Source: Dehalococcoidales bacterium (GTDB lineage Bacteria > Chloroflexota > Dehalococcoidia > Dehalococcoidales > UBA2162). From it: 20,708 nucleotides of DNA. Below are positions 13,690 to 19,979 of the stretch, one piece after another. The stretch spans positions 1 to 20,708 of the forward strand of contig JAUSGV010000114.1 of the NCBI GenBank assembly GCA_030648675.1. Reading direction: 5' to 3'. The notes beneath the pieces are model-generated. The model did not search any database. It was not told the origin of the DNA and saw nothing but the letters and a program-made list of their open reading frames with translations. The translations under genes and the position numbers were made by a program. Positions within the stretch are counted from its first letter, which is position 1; each line of letters starts with the position of its first letter.

Positions 13690-15410
13690 GGCGATACCTC
13701 TCCCTTCCGCACCCTATCGGCGATATTAGCCGGTGTAAAAGGCCTGCCGTCATACTTCAAAATACGGCCGTCGACCTTCCGGCCGGTTTCCGCCCGGATA
13801 AGGTGAGCCAGTTGCCCGGTAATGTTATTCTCAATCACGTAGGTTTTCCTGGCGCCGGCAAGTACGGCTGCCGCCGCCTCCGCCGGAAAAGGCCAAACAT
13901 CCGCAAAATGAATTGAATTCACGCTGGCCCCGTCATTATGTAAAATATCCACCGCTTCCTGGATAGCACCGCGGGTACTTCCCCAGCCGATAAGCGTGAT
14001 GTCAGCTTTTTCCGGTCCGTAAAGTTGAGGCGGCGCGATTTCTTTTTTCAGCCCGTCCATCTTACGCTGGCGCTTTTCCACTTGCGCACTCCTGGTAGCG
14101 GCGTCTTCTATGAGGTGTCCGGCTTCATCATGAGCGTCGGAATCGGTCACGACCAGCGCCGTGCTTTGCCCCGGGAAAGCTCGCGGCGAAATGCCCGATT
14201 CGGTGACCTTATGCCTTTTATATTCTTCCGGTTTAGCGCCGGCCTGGTCCGGGAACAACACGCCCCGGTCGATGGTGACTTTCGCCAGGTCGAAAGGGGG
14301 CACGGTTGCATAGGAAGTGGCCAAATGATGGTCGGTCAAAAGAATAACGGGGGTCTGGTATTTTTCCGCTAGATTGAACGCCTTGACCGTCAGCCAGAAA
14401 CTGTCTTCGATGGTCGTCGGTGCAAGGACTGCCCGGGGGAACTCGCCGGAGCCCGCGTGAATAGCAAATTCCAGCTCTTCCTGTGCCGTGCGGGTAGGCA
14501 GTCCGACTGCCGGCCCCGGACGCTGGCCGAGGACGACAACTACCGGCGTTTCCGTGATGCCGGCGAGACATATTCCTTCCACCATAAGGCAAAAACCGCT
14601 CCCCGAAGTAGCGGTCATCGCTCTGACACCGGTATAAGCGGCGCCCACGGCCATATTGATCGCGGAAATCTCATCTTCCGCCTGAACGACAACAAGCCCA
14701 AACTCTTTTGCCTTCGATGCCAGATATTCGATTATGGGCGTGGTAGGGGTCATCGGATACCCGGCCATGAATTTGCAGCCGGCGGCAATAGCACCGAGGG
14801 AGATTGCGTCGGTACCGGTAAGCAGCATGCGTTTAACATCGCTCACCGGCTTGAGATTTCCCTTGCCGGGGGGAATCTTCCCGGTAAAATTCTGCTTCGC
14901 ATAATCGTAACCGGCAGCGGCTGCCTTTACGTTGGACTCGCCGACGTTGCCGGCAAAGGTCTCACGAAGTATTTGGTTCAATATCTCCGGGCCGTAACCC
15001 ACCAGCCCCAAAGCCGCTCCAAGGGCCACGGTGTTTGCCATGACTTTACCGCCGGCGTTTTCCGCGAGTTTTGTCAGGGGGACAGCGAACAATTTTTCGC
15101 CTTCTACATTTGCAATTTGGTCGCCGTCGAAAATGATAACGCCGTCGGGACCGAGTTCGCCGCGGTGCAGGTCTATGGTCTCGCGGTTCAAAGCCACCAG
15201 GAAATCCAGCGGCTCCAGGACTGCGGCAACAGGCACGTCACTTGCCCTGACCCGGAAAAAGCTGTGTCCGCCCCTGATCCTGGACTCATAGTCCTGGTCG
15301 GCGAAGACATGATAGCCGCCGCGGGCAAAAGCCCTGGCCAGGATAAAACCCACCGACTGCAGCCCCTGCCCGGCCTCACCGCCGAACATGATGTTAAGTT
15401 CTACTGACAT
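13683..15410 (-). CDS. korA: 2-oxoacid:ferredoxin oxidoreductase, fused gamma-alpha subunit
   Basis: This is the partner of the beta subunit. The N-terminal ~190 residues are the gamma domain (NIMFGGEAGQGLQSVGFILARAF, then DYESRIRGGHSFFRVRAS). The central part is the pyrimidine-binding domain (GTDAISLGAIAAGCKFMAGYPMTPTTPIIEYLA, then AEDEISAINMAVGAAYTGVRAMTATSGSGFCLM). The C-terminal part is transketolase-like domain II (ITLIGWGSTRGAIQEAVDIL). Length is 575 aa. I use ATG 15410, since it begins right at the conserved domain; the frame continues to 15455, but that extension runs into a dispersed repeat. It is the first gene of korA-korB-Kelch on the minus strand. Confidence 0.93.
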   Translation of the reverse strand: MSVELNIMFGGEAGQGLQSVGFILARAFARGGYHVFADQDYESRIRGGHSFFRVRASDVPVAAVLEPLDFLVALNRETIDLHRGELGPDGVIIFDGDQIANVEGEKLFAVPLTKLAENAGGKVMANTVALGAALGLVGYGPEILNQILRETFAGNVGESNVKAAAAGYDYAKQNFTGKIPPGKGNLKPVSDVKRMLLTGTDAISLGAIAAGCKFMAGYPMTPTTPIIEYLASKAKEFGLVVVQAEDEISAINMAVGAAYTGVRAMTATSGSGFCLMVEGICLAGITETPVVVVLGQRPGPAVGLPTRTAQEELEFAIHAGSGEFPRAVLAPTTIEDSFWLTVKAFNLAEKYQTPVILLTDHHLATSYATVPPFDLAKVTIDRGVLFPDQAGAKPEEYKRHKVTESGISPRAFPGQSTALVVTDSDAHDEAGHLIEDAATRSAQVEKRQRKMDGLKKEIAPPQLYGPEKADITLIGWGSTRGAIQEAVDILHNDGASVNSIHFADVWPFPAEAAAAVLAGARKTYVIENNITGQLAHLIRAETGRKVDGRILKYDGRPFTPANIADRVRKGEVSPW

Positions 15411-15449
15411 CGCCTTTACTTTGCCCCTTCTGCCCGCGCATACCAAAGG

Positions 15450-15530
15450 TGTCATACCGGCGAAGGCCGGTATCCAGCTACTTCATTGTCCCTCAGACTA
15501 TTCTGGATTCCGTGTCAAGCACGGAATGGG
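15450..15530. repeat. Palindromic dispersed repeat, relative of the 6013 element
   Basis: It starts TGTCATACCGGCGAAGGCCGG with an inner hairpin (ACCGGC/GCCGGT). It carries the same TTCTGGATTCCG centre and a second hairpin ATTCCGTGTCAAGCACGGAAT, then ends less cleanly than the copy at 6013-6093. It lies directly upstream of korA. The gap 15531-15640 after it shows no gene. Confidence 0.65.
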
Positions 15531-15640
15531 TTTAATAAAGTAAACCCATATTGTCATTTCTATCACAGGTAAAAATCACGGTCAACGATTCAGGGCAAAA
15601 CGTTATAATAATGTCATATCGTTAACACCCTCACCTTAAA

Positions 15641-15670
15641 TCCTCTCCCATCGAGGGAGAGGAAATATTT
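15641..15670. repeat. CTCTCCC/GGGAGAGG palindrome
   Basis: CCTCTCCC and GGGAGAGG form an inverted repeat with a short centre, followed by AAATATTT. It resembles the fragment at 2717-2740 and sits just upstream of the methyltransferase Shine-Dalgarno. Confidence 0.4.
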
Positions 15671-15695
15671 AGATCACATCAAAGGAGATTCTGAA

Positions 15696-16331
15696 ATCGA
15701 CGACGGAAACAAAGCCACCGCAGCAGTAAAGCGCAGCTACGACCGGTTCGCTCATCTTTACGATTTCATCGAGCGGCGATCCATCCGGTTTCGCTTCTGG
15801 CGGGAAATGCTGTGGGCCAAAGTCGAAGGCCGCCGCATCCTGGAGATTGGCGTCGGCACGGGCGGCAACTTTTCTTACTACCCTCCGGGAACCGAAGTAA
15901 CGGGAATAGACGTCAGCGACAAAATGCTGGCACGAGCGAAGGAAAGAGCCGAGGACAAAGCCGTCGCCGGACGATTGTTGCTCATGGACGCCCAGAACCT
16001 CGGTTTCAAGGACAATTCTTTCGATACGGTGGTGGCTTCTCTGGTCTTCTGTTCCGTTCCCGACCCGGTGCGGGGACTGAAAGAAATAGAAAGAGTAGTT
16101 AAGCGAAACGGAAAGGTTGTCCTCCTGGAACACGTTCTAAGCTCGAACCTTTACCTTGCTTTGATGATGCAGGCCGTAAATCCTTTCACTAGAAAGCTTT
16201 TCGGTGAGAACTTTAACCGGAAAACGGTGGAGAATGTCGCGAGAAGCGGGTTGGTGGTGGAAAAGGTTACCGACCTTGGTGGCGGGGGCATCTTCAAATT
16301 GATTGAGGCGAGGAAGAGGGCAATTTTCTAG
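15696..16331 (+). CDS. Class I SAM methyltransferase, UbiE/phospholipid N-methyltransferase-like (copy 1)
   Basis: SAM-binding motif I is ILEIGVGTGGNF (about residues 48-59), then EVTGIDVSDKML, the RLLLMDAQNL strand and SFDTVVASLVFCSVPDP. The C-terminal part NPFTRKLFGENFNRKTVENVARSG is typical of small methyltransferases annotated as phosphatidylethanolamine N-methyltransferase. The usual N terminus, VKRSYDRFAHLYDFIERRS, lies upstream of the first ATG (15807) in the same open frame, and that stretch contains no ATG, GTG or TTG. AAAGGAG (15681-15687) sits 8 nt before ATC 15696, so I place the start there as a rare AUC start or a mutated ATG. If translation began at 15807, 37 conserved residues would be lost. 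A 5'-truncated second copy lies at 18134-18476. Confidence 0.75.
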   Translation: MDDGNKATAAVKRSYDRFAHLYDFIERRSIRFRFWREMLWAKVEGRRILEIGVGTGGNFSYYPPGTEVTGIDVSDKMLARAKERAEDKAVAGRLLLMDAQNLGFKDNSFDTVVASLVFCSVPDPVRGLKEIERVVKRNGKVVLLEHVLSSNLYLALMMQAVNPFTRKLFGENFNRKTVENVARSGLVVEKVTDLGGGGIFKLIEARKRAIF

Positions 16332-16377
16332 GGTGGAAAGGGGGACAGTTCCCGAACTCCTGTTTGAAAAGAAGGGA

Positions 16378-16518
16378 TAAAAACTGTGCCGACGTGACGA
16401 TGGTCAATCCTGCCTCTTGACTATATCGGAATTATCAATAAAGTGCCATCACTTGTAATGAAGTAATCCCGAATCAAACTTGGGGCCTTCGCTTTAATCT
16501 TTGCTGCTAGTTTGGCCA
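16378..16518 (-). pseudogene. Remnant of a PIN-domain toxin gene
   Basis: The plus-strand sequence from AAAAACTGTG to TAATGAAGTA (about 16378-16467) is closely similar to the 3' end of the intact PIN gene at about 18509-18599. Translated on the minus strand it gives DYFITSD, then, after a 1-base frameshift, HFIDNSDIVK, and after a second 1-base frameshift LTIVTSAQFL. These match YFITGDRHFTENSDIIKKTGLTIVTPAQFLKV of the intact protein. The 5' two thirds are absent, and homology fades near 16518. It follows methyltransferase copy 1 just as the intact PIN gene follows copy 2. I see no other gene in 16332-16567. Confidence 0.75.
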
Positions 16519-16567
16519 AGCTGTGCGGCTCTGCTCCCACAGTTCAGGACTCAGGTAATCTCAGAGG

Positions 16568-17080
16568 TCAGCTTTCTGGTTCGGCTCTGTTAGTATCTAA
16601 CTTTCTCTGTCGTCGCCGTTCAATCAGGTCATCAATCATGGTAATTAGATCCTCGTCGAGTTCGGCGGAGTATTTCTGCCGGGCATATTCGCGGAACACA
16701 GGCAAGCGGTCCGACTTATCCTCAGAAGCCTTCGGCAGATGCCCAGCAATGGTCAAGACCCTCTCGACGGGTATTTCGTCATAGTCGGCCAGCTTACGGC
16801 AAGACTTCACACTGGGTGTATCACGACCGGAAAGCCAGCGACTTATGGTAGCGTGGGAAATACCTAATTCCGTAGCTAGTTGGCTTGGAAGCACCCTACG
16901 TCTGCGCATCAGTTCTTGTAGGAATGACTTAAGCTCTTCTCCCTCCCCACCTGATGAATAATTTCCACTTCCCACAATATCATGATAATAACAGCATTTG
17001 CCCATGCATGCAAGAATATGTAATGGTCTCCGTTGTGTCTGAGATTTCAGATTCTCCCTTGCATTACTAATCTTATCCAC
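16568..17080 (-). CDS. XRE-family helix-turn-helix regulator
   Basis: A helix-turn-helix of the XRE/Cro type spans residues about 52-103 (SFLQELMRRRRVLPSQLATELGISHATISRWLSGRDTPSVKSCRKLADY), followed by PVERVLTIAGHLPK and an acidic-basic helical tail. The true start is uncertain. GTG 17080 would overlap the preceding ImmA-like gene by 34 nt; ATG at residue 26 (17005) is an alternative that still keeps the whole HTH. It is the last gene of a three-gene minus-strand cassette and follows an ImmA/IrrE-like protein, the usual repressor/antirepressor-protease pairing of mobile elements. The cassette interrupts a duplicated methyltransferase-PIN block. Confidence 0.82.
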   Translation of the reverse strand: MDKISNARENLKSQTQRRPLHILACMGKCCYYHDIVGSGNYSSGGEGEELKSFLQELMRRRRVLPSQLATELGISHATISRWLSGRDTPSVKSCRKLADYDEIPVERVLTIAGHLPKASEDKSDRLPVFREYARQKYSAELDEDLITMIDDLIERRRQRKLDTNRAEPES

Positions 17081-17766
17081 ATAACAACTTCGCTGACTTG
17101 AAAGATTTCAGCCATACGGCTCAAGTTGTGTACCTGCAGCCAGTATTTTTTAATCCAAATTTCAGGCATCAACATAGCCATCGCAAAATAGTCAGCGAGC
17201 AATACATTGAAGAAACCGTTATCAAATTGCCATCCCTGAAGAAATACTTTGGCCTCCCTATGAGATGCTATTTGAAACATCTCGTGAAACACTGTTGCTG
17301 TTTTCTTCCCAGGTGGGTCTTTAATGTTGACGTGCATGATGTAGGTATCCTGCAGTCGCCAGATAGCGCCGCGAACAGATTTCAATGGTACTTCGCGGAT
17401 TTCTACCGGAAGGTCAAAATGAAGTTGCTTAATAATTTCGGATGTTACCGGCGGCTCAGATAACCCTGATTGCTCCAGATATCGGGTTGCCATCATCTGT
17501 ACCGCTTCAAACGGCCGGCACGGTACCCATGGTAACGGAAGGATATCATTAACCAGTTTCTTAAAGGCGTGTTCAGATTGGGTAGACATGGCGATGTCAT
17601 AGGCTTTACGAATCTTCGCTTCGCAGTCACACGCACACCAACCGTTTCGCCTGCGTTCACATGTTTCCTTAATGAGGCAAGTTGTCCCGTCCCCAGTATC
17701 CAGGTAATGCCACAAGTCCTTAATCCATTCGGGGGAAGGCGCTTCGATATATATTTTCCTTTCCAT
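17047..17766 (-). CDS. ImmA/IrrE-like protein with degenerate metalloprotease site
   Basis: The C-terminal half follows the ImmA/IrrE layout: IREVPLKSVRGAIWRLQDTYIMHVN, then KKTATVFHEMFQIASH (161-169) and NVLLADYFAMAMLMPEIWIKKYW (187-209). ImmA/IrrE enzymes have HExxH and a Glu in E-A-N-x-F-A as zinc ligands. Here the first motif is HEMFQ, with the second His replaced by Gln, and the Glu position is Leu (LADYFA). Proteolytic activity is therefore doubtful. The N-terminal ~50 residues hold a Cys cluster (C30, C36, C44, C46, C48; ETCERRRNGWCACDCEAK) of possible metal-binding type. ATG 17766 is 9 nt after the upstream small gene, and the 3' end overlaps the XRE gene, so all three are probably one operon. 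Confidence 0.72.
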   Translation of the reverse strand: MERKIYIEAPSPEWIKDLWHYLDTGDGTTCLIKETCERRRNGWCACDCEAKIRKAYDIAMSTQSEHAFKKLVNDILPLPWVPCRPFEAVQMMATRYLEQSGLSEPPVTSEIIKQLHFDLPVEIREVPLKSVRGAIWRLQDTYIMHVNIKDPPGKKTATVFHEMFQIASHREAKVFLQGWQFDNGFFNVLLADYFAMAMLMPEIWIKKYWLQVHNLSRMAEIFQVSEVVMWIRLVMQGRI

Positions 17767-17775
17767 AATTACGCT

Positions 17776-17991
17776 TCAGTCAAGTCGGATTGGTGATACC
17801 CTCGATGACTCATCTAAACACTGGGGGCAATTCATATATTTTTTAGGACCATGGAGCGAATCGGTAAAATATCCATGCTTTCTACACTTGGCCAAGTAGA
17901 ACCATACCGGCTTATAATTGATTAGCCGGAGTTCGATTTTCGCTCTACCATTCAACCAGACTGTGAAGCGTTTCCAGTTAGGAAATTTCAC
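17776..17991 (-). CDS. Small zinc-ribbon-like protein
   Basis: This 71-aa protein begins at GTG 17991 with a strong GGAGGG about 7 nt upstream. Residues 33-58 contain C36-x2-H39 and C55-x2-C58 (LAKCRKHGYF, then YMNCPQCLD), a two-knuckle zinc-ribbon pattern. The N-terminal half is basic and beta-rich. It is the first gene of the cassette with the ImmA-like and XRE genes. I do not recognise the family; a DNA- or RNA-binding accessory is possible. Confidence 0.6.
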   Translation of the reverse strand: MKFPNWKRFTVWLNGRAKIELRLINYKPVWFYLAKCRKHGYFTDSLHGPKKYMNCPQCLDESSRVSPIRLD

Positions 17992-18039
17992 CTTGCCCTC
18001 CCCATGTGCTGTTCATTAGCTTCTTAATAGAGTCCTGAA

Positions 18040-18066
18040 ACGGACATAAGGGTACGCATACGGACA
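18040..18066. promoter_or_regulatory. Direct repeats ACGGACA upstream of the XRE cassette
   Basis: ACGGACA occurs at 18040-18046 and again at 18060-18066, exactly 20 bp apart (about two helical turns), some 50 bp upstream of the small zinc-ribbon gene. It could be the operator of the cassette's XRE protein. No convincing -35/-10 pair was found beside it. Confidence 0.3.
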
Positions 18067-18133
18067 CAGAATTATTACATAAACCCGTTTCAATAGCAAT
18101 GGTATTTCGTTTCCTCTTAAATATTCAAAGTTC

Positions 18134-18476
18134 CGCTTGCTGTTAGTGGATGTGCAGGCCCTTGGCTTTCGATATTGTGGTGGCCTCTCTGGTCTTCTGT
18201 TCAGTTCCCGACCCGGTCCGTGGCCTAAGGGAGGTGGCACGGGTGGTTAAACCAGGCGGCAAAGCTCTCCTGCTGGACCATGTCATCAGCTCTAACCGGT
18301 TTCTCGCCTGGCTGATGAATGCAATGAATCCGGTGGTGCTGAGAATTTTCGGCGATAATATCAACCGGAAAACGGTGGAGAACGTCGCGAAAAGCGGCCT
18401 TCTTATCGAAAAGATTACCGATGCCGGCTGGGGTATTTTCAAGCTGATCGAGGCGAGGAAAGCATTAACTCTTTAG
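18134..18476 (+). pseudogene. Truncated, frameshifted second copy of the methyltransferase
   Basis: From about 18134 the sequence aligns with copy 1 from its RLLLMDAQNLG segment onward (RLLLVDVQALG here). About 14 bp corresponding to TTTCAAGGACAATT of copy 1 are then missing, which shifts the frame. The rest, from FDIVVASLVFCSVPDPVRGL to the end, is open and closely similar to copy 1, including NRKTVENVAKSGLLIEK. The N-terminal half with SAM motif I is gone, its place taken by unrelated sequence next to the XRE cassette. It is very unlikely to be functional. Confidence 0.85.
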
Positions 18477-18494
18477 GGCAGGCGTTCATGAACC

Positions 18495-18926
18495 CTATTG
18501 CATGACTTTCAAAAACTGTGCTGGCGTAACGATGGTCAATCCTGTCTTTTTGATGATATCGGAATTCTCGGTAAAGTGCCTATCCCCGGTAATGAAGTAG
18601 TTGGGATGGGCAGCTATTGCCGCCGCCAGGATAGCCGCATCTCCAAGGTGGAGTATCTTTGTCCAAAACTTTATTTCTGGTAATTGAGGGTCCGCTGCCA
18701 CCTCGGGAGGTGTGTTTATCAGGAGTCTCCTCAGGGTAGGAAGCGAATAGGGTAACTTCTCATTAATAGTACGAATCACTTCTTCCAATACTTGCTGTGA
18801 CACAACCACTCTGATATTTCCTTTTAAGAAATGCTCAAGGATGATACCCGGGGCTCCTTCAGGAGAATAAAGCCCTGAGAAAATTACATTGCTGTCCAGA
18901 AAAACTCGATGTTTAGACTTTGGCAC
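18495..18926 (-). CDS. PIN-domain ribonuclease toxin (COG1569-type)
   Basis: This 143-aa PIN-domain protein is of the putative toxin family. The acidic residues expected to bind Mg are visible: D11 (FLDSNVIFSG), E49 (VLEEVI), D96 (LGDAAILAAA) and D115 (ITGDRHF). PIN toxins cleave RNA and are held inactive by a cognate antitoxin. Its start overlaps the AbrB-type antitoxin gene by 14 nt, the usual antitoxin-first arrangement. A degraded copy of the same gene lies at 16378-16518, and both copies follow a methyltransferase copy on the other strand. Confidence 0.9.
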   Translation of the reverse strand: MPKSKHRVFLDSNVIFSGLYSPEGAPGIILEHFLKGNIRVVVSQQVLEEVIRTINEKLPYSLPTLRRLLINTPPEVAADPQLPEIKFWTKILHLGDAAILAAAIAAHPNYFITGDRHFTENSDIIKKTGLTIVTPAQFLKVMQ

Positions 18927-19197
18927 TGTATCGCTCTTTGGCTATTTCTTGCCTTGCCCGACGCCCAGCCTCTTGAAGTTTTTCTTCGGTAATTCCAGAA
19001 CGTTGGAAAGCCTGTTGAATCTCCTTCAGCGCTTCCAGAGCCGCGCTTTTTCTCGGCTTAGCAATAAGATTAGAGTCTTCAACTAGCAATTCCAGCACGT
19101 CACCAGGCTCAATGCCTAGCTGGTTACATATGTCCCTTGGAAGGGTTACCTGACGTTTCGGACGAAGCACGACATCGGCCGCTTTTTTCTCACTCAT
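18913..19197 (-). CDS. AbrB/MazE-family antitoxin
   Basis: The N-terminal swapped-hairpin DNA-binding domain is clear: VVLRPKRQVTLPRDICNQLGIEPGDVLELLVEDSNLIAKPRK (residues 9-50). The C-terminal helix (ALEALKEIQQAFQRSG, then EEKLQEAGRRARQEIAKERY) would clasp the PIN toxin. Length is 94 aa. GGGGG lies about 6 nt before ATG 19197 and a good promoter stands upstream. The pair most likely autoregulates through the AbrB domain. Confidence 0.9.
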   Translation of the reverse strand: MSEKKAADVVLRPKRQVTLPRDICNQLGIEPGDVLELLVEDSNLIAKPRKSAALEALKEIQQAFQRSGITEEKLQEAGRRARQEIAKERYSAKV

Positions 19198-19244
19198 AAC
19201 TTACCCCCTTTGTTAGATTTCGGATGTCTGTATTCTTACGTCTT

Positions 19245-19274
19245 ATTATCTAATGAGATGAACGGGTTTGTCAA
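19245..19274 (-). promoter_or_regulatory. Promoter of the AbrB-PIN toxin-antitoxin operon
   Basis: On the minus strand TTGACA (19274-19269), an 18-nt spacer and GATAAT (19250-19245) lie about 48 bp before the antitoxin start. Confidence 0.65.
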
Positions 19275-19361
19275 TTGCAATACTACCTGGGAATAAGCTG
19301 TTTGCCCCCCTTTGTTTTTAGCCAGCAATATAATATATTGGATAAACCCAATACAATAATA

Positions 19362-19389
19362 TTGACAAACTTTAAGTTTATATTATAAT
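19362..19389 (+). promoter_or_regulatory. Promoter of the 19420 gene
   Basis: A perfect TTGACA (19362-19367), a 16-nt spacer and a perfect TATAAT (19384-19389) lie 30 bp before ATG 19420. Just upstream, TATTGG (19336-19341) and CCAATA (19348-19353) form a small inverted repeat that could be an operator. Confidence 0.75.
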
Positions 19390-19419
19390 ATAGGCAAATT
19401 GACCTAAGGAGAAGACCAA

Positions 19420-19881
19420 ATGCAGAAACGTATTACGGGATCCAAAAAAGTATTCCCCGGCCTTATAAAAGCGAAACCAGGGCTAACGGCTAGAGAATAT
19501 GCCAAAATGGCTCTCGACCAAGGTCTTTGTGGCAGCGCCTCCAAGGACCCCATTTTCTCTCTGGCTACAACCCTTATGAAAGAAGTACGAGAGGGACGAA
19601 TGCCCGGTATCAGGGCTAGTGGAAGACCGATGCGATTCTCCCCTGATAGTTATACCTCCAAGGTACCCCTGCCCAACTGTGACAAACCAATGACAATTCT
19701 TCTTCCCTCTGATATTTCTGAGGCCATTAAAATACTTGTAGAAGTGGGCAAGTTTGAAAATCGAAGTGAAGCATTGGTCTGGCTAGCGCTTGAGGGAATT
19801 AAATCGAAAAGCCTCGAACTGGTACAAGTAAAAAAGGTAGTAGAGCAAATCGAACAATTAAAGCAATCGGTACCAATTTAG
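19420..19881 (+). CDS. Putative DNA-binding protein with winged-helix-like and ribbon-helix-helix-like parts
   Basis: I do not recognise this 153-aa protein as a named family. Residues about 12-75 (FPGLIKAKPGLTAREYAKMALDQGL, then DPIFSLATTLMKEVREGR and RASGRPMRFSP) look like a winged helix, such as those at the N terminus of restriction- or HARE-related proteins. Residues about 91-127 (MTILLPSDISEAIKILVEVGKFENRSEALVWLALEGI) read like a ribbon-helix-helix dimerisation segment. AAGGAG precedes ATG 19420 and the promoter is near consensus. It is divergent from the AbrB-PIN toxin-antitoxin pair, so it might regulate it or be independent. Confidence 0.65.
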   Translation: MQKRITGSKKVFPGLIKAKPGLTAREYAKMALDQGLCGSASKDPIFSLATTLMKEVREGRMPGIRASGRPMRFSPDSYTSKVPLPNCDKPMTILLPSDISEAIKILVEVGKFENRSEALVWLALEGIKSKSLELVQVKKVVEQIEQLKQSVPI

Positions 19882-19979
19882 AACGATCTTACTCGACTTC
19901 TTCGATAAGGGAATCTACACCGATTCACCGAGATTACCACGGGCTTCGCCCTCGCAAAGACAACTTCATAGGTTCTGAT

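Noticed and set aside
15411..15455. N-terminal extension of korA to 15455
   Set aside because: It adds MTPLVCAGRRG-type residues that come from the dispersed repeat; homology begins at ATG 15410.
16332..16377. GGGGA-CAG-TTCCC hairpin after methyltransferase copy 1 as a terminator
   Set aside because: Only five pairs with a 3-nt loop and no U-tract.
19335..19353. ATATTGG/CCAATA repeat as a second binding site of the Rrf2 protein of 6505
   Set aside because: The arms look alike, but inner spacing is 6 nt instead of 11, so a shared regulator is not supported.
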